The notes beneath the pieces are model-generated. The model was not told the origin of the DNA, did not search any database, and saw only the letters and a list, made by a program, of their open reading frames with translations. DNA of 43,298 nt from Rhodobacterales bacterium 32-67-9 (lineage in GTDB: Bacteria; Pseudomonadota; Alphaproteobacteria; Rhodobacterales; Rhodobacteraceae): positions 1 through 43,298 of the forward strand of contig NCEA01000042.1 of the NCBI GenBank assembly GCA_002280515.1, given 5' to 3'. Position 1 is the first letter of the stretch. Every line of letters begins with the position of its first letter. Both the position numbers and the translations under genes were made by a program. Shown here in pieces: positions 37,463 through 43,298 of this stretch.

Positions 37463-38659
37463 ATGGACATTCATGAATACCAGGCCAAGGAAATCCTCGC
37501 GAAGTTCGGCGTTGCCGTGCCGCAGGGGGGCCTCGCCTACAGCCCCGAACAGGCGGCCTACCGGGCGCGCGAACTCGGCGGAAGCCGCTGGATCGTCAAG
37601 GCGCAGGTCCATGCCGGCGGGCGCGGCAAGGCCGGCGGCGTCAAGCTCTGCAATTCGGAGCACGAGATCCAGGATGCCACGAACGACATGTTCGGGCGCA
37701 AGCTGATCACCCATCAGACCGGACCCGAGGGCAAGGGCATCTACCGCGTCTATGTCGAGAACGCGGTGGACTTCAATCGCGAGATCTACCTTGGTTTCGT
37801 GCTCGACCGGACCTCGCAGCGGGTGATGATCGTCGCGTCTTCGGAAGGCGGGATGGAGATCGAGGAAATCTCCGCCAAAAAGCCGGAGTCGATCGTCCGC
37901 TCCACCGTGGAACCGGCGGTGGGACTGCAGGAATTCCAGGCGCGGGAGATTGCCTTCGCGCTGAGGATCCCGGCAGCGCTGACCCAGCAGATGGTCCGCA
38001 CCCTGACGGGCTGCTACCGCGCCTTCCGCGAGCTTGACGCGACGATGGTGGAGATCAACCCGCTGGTCATCACCGCCGACAACCGCATCCTCGCGCTCGA
38101 CGCGAAGATGACCTTCGACGGCAATGCGCTTTTCCGGCATCCGCATGTGTCGGAACTGCGCGACAAGAGCCAGGAGGACCCGCGCGAGGCGCGCGCGGCG
38201 GATCGCGGTCTTGCCTACATCGGCCTGACCGGAAACATCGGCTGCATCGTCAACGGCGCCGGCCTTGCCATGGCGACGATGGACACGATCAAGCTCGCCG
38301 GGGGTGAGCCCGCGAACTTCCTCGACATCGGCGGCGGCGCCACGCCCGAGCGGGTGGCCAAGGCGTTCCGGCTGGTCATGTCGGACGAGAACGTGCAGGC
38401 GATCCTCGTCAACATCTTCGCCGGAATCAACCGCTGCGACTGGGTGGCCGAGGGGGTCGTGCAGGCGCTGACCGCCAATCCCGTCGATGTCCCCGTCATC
38501 GTCCGCCTGGCCGGAACCAACGTGGAGGCGGGCCAGAAGATCCTCGCCACCTCTGGCCTGCCGATCATCCGCGCCAACTCTCTCATGGAGGCGGCAGAGC
38601 GGGCCGTGACGGCCTGGCGCAACGACCAGAAGCAGAACACCAAGATGAGGGCGATCTGA
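37463..38659 (+). CDS. mtkA: Malate-CoA ligase (malate thiokinase) beta subunit MtkA
   Basis: A 398-residue ATP-grasp subunit, homologous to succinyl-CoA synthetase beta. With MtkB it makes malyl-CoA from malate, CoA and [23 protein letters not shown] opens the protein, [16 protein letters not shown] gives the ATP-grasp loop and EINPLVIT the metal-binding region; [12 protein letters not shown] and [15 protein letters not shown] close the CoA-ligase part. A good GAGGAAG site precedes the ATG. It overlaps mtkB by one base (TGATG). The context with mclA distinguishes it from SucC. Confidence 0.94.
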   Translation: MDIHEYQAKEILAKFGVAVPQGGLAYSPEQAAYRARELGGSRWIVKAQVHAGGRGKAGGVKLCNSEHEIQDATNDMFGRKLITHQTGPEGKGIYRVYVENAVDFNREIYLGFVLDRTSQRVMIVASSEGGMEIEEISAKKPESIVRSTVEPAVGLQEFQAREIAFALRIPAALTQQMVRTLTGCYRAFRELDATMVEINPLVITADNRILALDAKMTFDGNALFRHPHVSELRDKSQEDPREARAADRGLAYIGLTGNIGCIVNGAGLAMATMDTIKLAGGEPANFLDIGGGATPERVAKAFRLVMSDENVQAILVNIFAGINRCDWVAEGVVQALTANPVDVPVIVRLAGTNVEAGQKILATSGLPIIRANSLMEAAERAVTAWRNDQKQNTKMRAI

Positions 38660-39552
38660 TGAGCATCTTTCTCGACCGCGACAGCCGGGTTGTCGTGCAG
38701 GGCATCACCGGCCGCATGGCGCAGTTCCACACCAAGGAAATGCTGGACTACGGCACCAACGTCGTCGCCGGCGTGGTGCCCGGCAAGGGCGGAGAGACGG
38801 TCTTCGGCGTGCCGGTCTTTGACACCGTGAAAGAGGCGGTGGCGGCCACCGGCGCGAATGCGAGCCTCGTCTTCGTGCCGCCGCCCTTTGCCGCTGACAG
38901 CATCATGGAAGCGGCCGATGGCGGCATCCGCTACTGCGTCTGCATCACCGACGGTATCCCGGCGCAGGACATGATCGGCGTGAAGCGCTACATGATGCGC
39001 TATCCGCGCGAGCGGCGGATGGTGCTGACCGGGCCGAACTGCGCCGGCACGATCAGCCCCGGCAAAGCGCTTCTCGGCATTATGCCGGGCCACATCTACC
39101 TGCCGGGCCATGTCGGCATCGTCGGCCGGTCGGGAACGCTTGGTTACGAGGCGGCGCAACAGCTCAAGGATCGCGGGATCGGTGTCTCGACGAGCGTCGG
39201 CATCGGCGGCGACCCGATCAACGGGTCAAGCTTCCGCGACATCCTCGAACGGTTCGAGGCCGATCCCGAGACCCATGTCATCTGCATGATCGGAGAGATC
39301 GGCGGCCCGCAGGAAGCCGAGGCCGCCGCCTATATCCAGGAGCATATGACCAAGCCGGTCATCGCCTATATCGCCGGCCTGACCGCGCCGAAGGGCCGGA
39401 CCATGGGCCATGCCGGCGCTATCATCTCGGCCTTCGGCGAAAGCGCGTCCGAGAAGGTCGAAATCCTGACCGCCGCCGGTGTCACCGTGGCCGAAAACCC
39501 CTCGGTCATCGGCGACACCGTGGCGCGGGTGATGGGCCGGAAAGCCGCCTGA
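38659..39552 (+). CDS. mtkB: Malate-CoA ligase alpha subunit MtkB
   Basis: A 297-residue subunit homologous to SucD. It binds CoA ([17 protein letters not shown]) and carries the phosphorylated His, here His251 in [45 protein letters not shown] and [16 protein letters not shown] fit MtkB as I recall it; the NCAG sequence in place of the NCPG common in SucD supports MtkB. It is coupled to mtkA and followed by hprA after 13 bases. Confidence 0.95.
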   Translation: MSIFLDRDSRVVVQGITGRMAQFHTKEMLDYGTNVVAGVVPGKGGETVFGVPVFDTVKEAVAATGANASLVFVPPPFAADSIMEAADGGIRYCVCITDGIPAQDMIGVKRYMMRYPRERRMVLTGPNCAGTISPGKALLGIMPGHIYLPGHVGIVGRSGTLGYEAAQQLKDRGIGVSTSVGIGGDPINGSSFRDILERFEADPETHVICMIGEIGGPQEAEAAAYIQEHMTKPVIAYIAGLTAPKGRTMGHAGAIISAFGESASEKVEILTAAGVTVAENPSVIGDTVARVMGRKAA

Positions 39553-39565
39553 ACCGGAGGAACCG

Positions 39566-40537
39566 ATGCCGAAGCCCAGAATCCTTGTAACGCGGCGCTG
39601 GCCGCAGGCAGTGGAAACCCGGATGGCCGAGGTCTTCGACCTCGACCTCAACCGGGGCGACAACCCGCTGTCCGAAGCGGATATCCGCGACGCGATGGGC
39701 CGCTACGACGCGATCCTGCCCACGGTGACCGACCGTCTGCCCGCCAAGGTCTTCGACCTTCCGAAGGCGCGCACCAAGATCCTTGCCAACTACGGCGTCG
39801 GCTTCGCCCATATCGACACCGAGGCCGCCCGGACCCGCGGGATCACCGTGACCAATACCCCGGATGTGCTCTCTGAATGCACCGCCGACATCGCCATGAC
39901 GCTGATGCTGATGGTGGCGCGGCGGGCCGGCGAGGGCGAACGCGAACTGCGCGAAGGGCGCTGGTCCGGCTGGCGGCCGACCCATCTGATCGGCACCAAG
40001 GTTTCCGGCGCCACGCTCGGCATCATCGGCTTTGGCCGGATTGGGCAGGCGATGGCGCAGCGCGCGCATTTCGGCTTCGGCATGAAGATCCTCGTGCAGA
40101 ACCGCTCGGCCGTTCCGGCCGAAGTGCTGGCCCTTTACAACGCGGTGCAGGTGCCGACGGTCGAAGACCTGCTGCCCGAATGCGATTTCGTCTCGCTTCA
40201 CTGTCCGGGGGGCGCCGCGAACCGGCATCTGATCAACGCGCGCCGGCTCGACCTGATGCGGCCGGGGGCGTTCCTGATCAACACGGCACGCGGCGAGGTC
40301 GTGGACGAACACGCGCTGGCGCAGGCCCTGTGGTTCGGCACCATCGGCGGCGCCGGGCTCGACGTCTTCGAACGCGAACCGCATGTCCCGGACGCGCTTC
40401 TCGGCGCAGACAACCTTGTTCTCCTGCCGCATCTCGGCTCCGCCACCCGCGAAACCCGCGAGGCGATGGGCTTTCGCGTGCTCGACAACCTCGCGGATTT
40501 TTTCGGCGGCAAGACACCGCGCGACCGGGTCGCCTGA
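39566..40537 (+). CDS. hprA: Hydroxypyruvate reductase (D-2-hydroxyacid dehydrogenase)
   Basis: A 323-residue dehydrogenase that reduces hydroxypyruvate to glycerate in the serine cycle. The nucleotide loop is GFGRIG (155-160). Catalytic residues are Arg242 (NTARG), Glu271 (EREP) and His289 (LPHLGSAT). The end of the second strand reads LVQNRS (Asn179-Arg180), with no Asp, which suggests NADPH rather than NADH use. ATG at 39566 follows GGAGGAA. The ppc ATG follows the stop after 3 bases. The family also includes glyoxylate reductases, so specificity comes partly from context. Confidence 0.92.
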   Translation: MPKPRILVTRRWPQAVETRMAEVFDLDLNRGDNPLSEADIRDAMGRYDAILPTVTDRLPAKVFDLPKARTKILANYGVGFAHIDTEAARTRGITVTNTPDVLSECTADIAMTLMLMVARRAGEGERELREGRWSGWRPTHLIGTKVSGATLGIIGFGRIGQAMAQRAHFGFGMKILVQNRSAVPAEVLALYNAVQVPTVEDLLPECDFVSLHCPGGAANRHLINARRLDLMRPGAFLINTARGEVVDEHALAQALWFGTIGGAGLDVFEREPHVPDALLGADNLVLLPHLGSATRETREAMGFRVLDNLADFFGGKTPRDRVA

Positions 40538-40540
40538 CCC

Positions 40541-43204
40541 ATGTCCGCAGCCCCGAAGGCCATCGACCGGCAGACTGCGGAACAGGCCGACTATGCCGCC
40601 GGCCTGCGGTCCGACCTTTACCGGCTGTGGCGCAACGTCATCGGCCGGCGGGCACCCCATGTCGCCGGCCTGATCGAGGAGGACGGGTCCGAACTGCCCT
40701 CTGGCGACGCCGCGATCCCCTGCCTGCAGGCGATCACGATCTGGTTCCAGCTGACGCGGATCATCGACGAGAATACCGCCATGCGTGACCGGCGCCATGC
40801 CGAGGCGCAGCACGGCGCCGAAGCCGTCGAGGGCAGCTTCGCCAAGGTTCTCGCCGATCTCGACGCCGGCATGACGGCGTCCGACTTCGCAGACGTCGCG
40901 CGCCGGCTTTCGGTCGGGCCGACCCTGACCGCCCATCCGACCGAGGCCAAGCGCGTCACGGTCCTTGAGATTCACCGGCGCATCTATCGCTGCCTTGTCG
41001 CGCTCGAAACCCAGCGCTGGACGCCGCGCGAACGCGAGGACATCCTGCTCGACATCGAGAGCGAGATCGACCTGCTGTGGATGACCGGGGAATTGAGACT
41101 CGAACGTCCGAGCCTGAATGACGAGATCGAGTGGGGCCTGCAATTCTTCCGCGACAGCATCTACGACGCCGTCCCGCAGGTTTTCGATCGCTTCGTCGCG
41201 GCGACGCAATCGCGCTTCGGCAAGGTTGACGACATCACGCCCTGCATCAAGTTCCATTCCTGGATCGGTGGCGACCGCGACGGCAATCCCAACGTCACGG
41301 CAGAGGTGACGGCCGGGGCGATCCAGCGGTCGCGGCAGGCGGTTCTGGAAAAATACCGCGCCGGCGTCCACGCCGCCGCCTCCCGGATCAGCATCACCTC
41401 GCGGATCGTGACTATCCCCGCGGCGGACGAGGTGCGGTTGCGCGCCATCATCGGCCGGACCGGACAGGCCGCCCTTCACGAAGCGCGCAACCCCGGCGAA
41501 CTTTTCCGGCAGGCGCTGACCGTCATCACCGGGCGGCTCGACGCGACGATGGCGGAGGGTCCAGATGCCTACGCGACCGTCGGCCAATTCCTCGCGGACA
41601 TCCGGGCGCTGGACGAAACGCTGGTGGCGATCGGCGCGGACCGCATCGCCGAGCGTCACCTGAGGCCGATCCGCTGGCAGGCGGAAACCTTCGGCTTCCG
41701 CACCGCGACGCTCGACGTGCGGCAGAATTCCGCGGTGACCACGGCGGTTCTCACCGAAATCTGGACGCTCCTGGGCGGTGCCCCGGACTTCGGGTCAAAG
41801 GCCTGGTCGGGACGGCTGCGGCGGGAAATCGGCGATCCCGACCTCGTCTTCCCCGACCCGGCGAAACTCGGGCCCGAGGCGCGCGAACTTCTCGATCTCC
41901 TGACGCTGATGCGCGACGCGCGGCTTTCCTGCGACCCGGAGGCGATCGGCCCCTTCATCTTGTCGATGAGCCGGTCGAGCGACGACATCCTCGGGGTCTA
42001 CCTCCTTGCCCGTTACGCTGGATTCGGCGCGGAAAAGCTCGACCTGCGGGTCGTGCCGCTTTTCGAGACGATCGAGGATCTGCGCCGCGCGCCGGCTGTG
42101 TTCGACGATCTTCTGGCCGTGCCGCTGGCCCGCAGCAGCATGAAGTCGCGCGACGGGACGATCGAGGTGATGCTGGGCTATTCCGACAGCAACAAGGACG
42201 GCGGCTTCGTCTGCTCGACCTGGGAACTCGACAAGGCACAGCGGCGGATCACCGAGACGCTCGCCCGCCACGACTTGCGCCCGGTCTTCTTTCACGGCCG
42301 GGGCGGGTCCGTCAGCCGGGGCGGCGCACCGACCGAGCGCGCCATCGCCGCGCAACCCTTGGGCACCATCCACGGCCGTCTCAGGATCACCGAACAGGGA
42401 GAGGTGGTATCCTCGAAATACGCCAATCGCGGCACCGCGCTGAACCAGCTCGAACTTCTTGCCGCATCGGTTCTGGCGCATATGCAAAGCCGGGTGCAGC
42501 CGGCGGCCAATCCCGAACATGTCGACGCGCTTGAGGCGCTGTCGGGCATGTCGCAGACCGCCTATTGCAACCTGCTCGCCCTGCCGGGCTTCATCGACTA
42601 TTTCCAGCAGGCCAGCCCCGTCGAGGAACTCGCCATGCTCAAGATCGGCTCGCGTCCGGCGCGGCGGTTCGGGGCGAAAAGCCTTGCCGATCTCCGGGCG
42701 ATCCCCTGGGTCTTCGCCTGGTCGCAGAACCGTCACCTCCTGACCGGCTGGTACGGTTTCGGCGCGGCGGTCGCGTCGTTCCGACAGGTGCGGGGCGCCG
42801 AGGGCGACCGGCTTCTGGCCGAGATGTTCGCCCAGCATCGCCTGTTCCGGCTGATGGTGGACGAAGTCGAGAAATCGCTGCTGCTGGCGGACATGGATAT
42901 CGCCGAAACCTATGCCGGCCTGGTCGAGGAGCGGGAACTCCGCGACCGGGTTTTCACGAAGGTGCGCGCCGAACATGCCCGTTCCGTCGCGGCGATCCGC
43001 GACCTGACCGGCGGTTCCGGCATCGGTGCGCGGTTTCCGAACATGCGCGAAAGGTTCGTGCGGCTTCAGCCGCAGCTCGACCGGATCAACCAGCTTCAGG
43101 TGCACCTCCTGCGTGACGCCCGAACCCGGCCCACGACCCGGGCGGCAATCCCCCTCATCCAATCCATGAACAGCATTGCCGCCGGCCTCGGCTGGACCGG
43201 CTGA
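40541..43204 (+). CDS. ppc: Phosphoenolpyruvate carboxylase
   Basis: An 887-residue enzyme that carboxylates PEP to oxaloacetate, the C1-fixing step of the serine cycle for CO2. His132 lies in LTAHPTEAKR (many PEPCs read TAHPTEI). SWIGGDRDGNPNV, GYSDSNKDGG and FFHGRGGSVSRGG are the catalytic segments. It ends MNSIAAGLGWTG, like the C-terminus of other PEPCs. Length is at the short end for the family. The allosteric behaviour cannot be told from sequence. It is followed by glyA after 15 bases. Confidence 0.95.
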   Translation: MSAAPKAIDRQTAEQADYAAGLRSDLYRLWRNVIGRRAPHVAGLIEEDGSELPSGDAAIPCLQAITIWFQLTRIIDENTAMRDRRHAEAQHGAEAVEGSFAKVLADLDAGMTASDFADVARRLSVGPTLTAHPTEAKRVTVLEIHRRIYRCLVALETQRWTPREREDILLDIESEIDLLWMTGELRLERPSLNDEIEWGLQFFRDSIYDAVPQVFDRFVAATQSRFGKVDDITPCIKFHSWIGGDRDGNPNVTAEVTAGAIQRSRQAVLEKYRAGVHAAASRISITSRIVTIPAADEVRLRAIIGRTGQAALHEARNPGELFRQALTVITGRLDATMAEGPDAYATVGQFLADIRALDETLVAIGADRIAERHLRPIRWQAETFGFRTATLDVRQNSAVTTAVLTEIWTLLGGAPDFGSKAWSGRLRREIGDPDLVFPDPAKLGPEARELLDLLTLMRDARLSCDPEAIGPFILSMSRSSDDILGVYLLARYAGFGAEKLDLRVVPLFETIEDLRRAPAVFDDLLAVPLARSSMKSRDGTIEVMLGYSDSNKDGGFVCSTWELDKAQRRITETLARHDLRPVFFHGRGGSVSRGGAPTERAIAAQPLGTIHGRLRITEQGEVVSSKYANRGTALNQLELLAASVLAHMQSRVQPAANPEHVDALEALSGMSQTAYCNLLALPGFIDYFQQASPVEELAMLKIGSRPARRFGAKSLADLRAIPWVFAWSQNRHLLTGWYGFGAAVASFRQVRGAEGDRLLAEMFAQHRLFRLMVDEVEKSLLLADMDIAETYAGLVEERELRDRVFTKVRAEHARSVAAIRDLTGGSGIGARFPNMRERFVRLQPQLDRINQLQVHLLRDARTRPTTRAAIPLIQSMNSIAAGLGWTG

Positions 43205-43219
43205 CCTCAGGAGACGCCC

Positions 43220-43298
43220 ATGACAGCCCCGCACCGCGACACCGGATTTTTCACCGCGCCGCTTTCGGCGCGCGACCCCGAGGTCTTCCGCTCGATCA
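43220..43298 (+). CDS. glyA: Serine hydroxymethyltransferase, 5' end only
   Basis: The window ends inside this gene. The visible 26 residues begin MTAPHRDTGFFTAPLSARDP and then EVFRSI, typical of a GlyA N-terminus (in many, SLADRDPEVF-like). CAGGAGA precedes the ATG, 15 bases after ppc. Serine hydroxymethyltransferase joins the C1 unit from methylene-tetrahydrofolate to glycine and closes the serine cycle, so its place here is expected. Confidence 0.85.
   Translation, partial: MTAPHRDTGFFTAPLSARDPEVFRSI

Noticed and set aside
37463-39552. sucCD (succinyl-CoA synthetase)
   Set aside because: The NCAG motif in the alpha subunit and the neighbours mcl, hprA and ppc point to malate thiokinase.

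Overview
The window reads as chromosomal DNA of a high-GC alphaproteobacterium, most likely a member of the Rhodobacterales. The evidence is gene order and protein style: rimP-nusA-ylxR-infB; mutT-argJ-ppiC divergent from secA; dnaKJ; and the rnd-kdsD-lptCAB-rpoN-hpf-ptsN block. At the right end lies a serine-cycle island, so the host can probably assimilate C1 units. I see no rRNA, tRNA, CRISPR array, prophage or insertion sequence.

Layout. (1) 1-5.4 kb: translation/transcription operon rimP, nusA (broken), ylxR, infB, with a promoter and an early terminator ahead of it. (2) 5.4-8.5 kb, minus strand: a 45-residue small protein, then ppiC-argJ-mutT. (3) 8.5-12.7 kb: secA and an unrecognised envelope protein. 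(4) 12.7-16.9 kb, minus strand: radC, dnaJ and dnaK, with a heat-shock type promoter ahead of dnaK; alkB is divergent. (5) 17.5-26.5 kb, surface polysaccharide genes: a KpsM-like exporter permease, cysQ, a KdsB-like enzyme, galU, galE (broken), two glycosyltransferases and a Stf0-type sulfotransferase. (6) 26.4-32.4 kb, minus strand: one long operon rnd, kdsD, lptC, lptA, lptB, rpoN, hpf, ptsN. (7) 32.9-43.3 kb, serine cycle: gckA, mcl and a LuxR-type regulator on minus; a class V aminotransferase, mtkA, mtkB, hprA, ppc and the start of glyA on plus.

How the genes work together. The right-hand island encodes most of a serine cycle. GlyA adds a C1 unit to glycine, the aminotransferase makes hydroxypyruvate, HprA makes glycerate and GckA makes 2-phosphoglycerate. 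Ppc makes oxaloacetate from PEP, MtkAB make malyl-CoA, and Mcl splits it to glyoxylate and acetyl-CoA. The two arms diverge from a 330-bp control region that holds a perfect 11-bp inverted repeat next to the regulator gene and a separate 13-bp-arm stem-loop before the aminotransferase. The regulator has a degenerate receiver domain, and the aminotransferase does not resemble the Methylobacterium SgaA as I remember it. This control region is the most interesting part of the window.

Two genes, nusA and galE, each lack a conserved internal segment of roughly 45-50 codons and change frame at the gap. Because nusA is normally essential and both genes are otherwise well preserved, assembly error is a serious alternative to real mutation.
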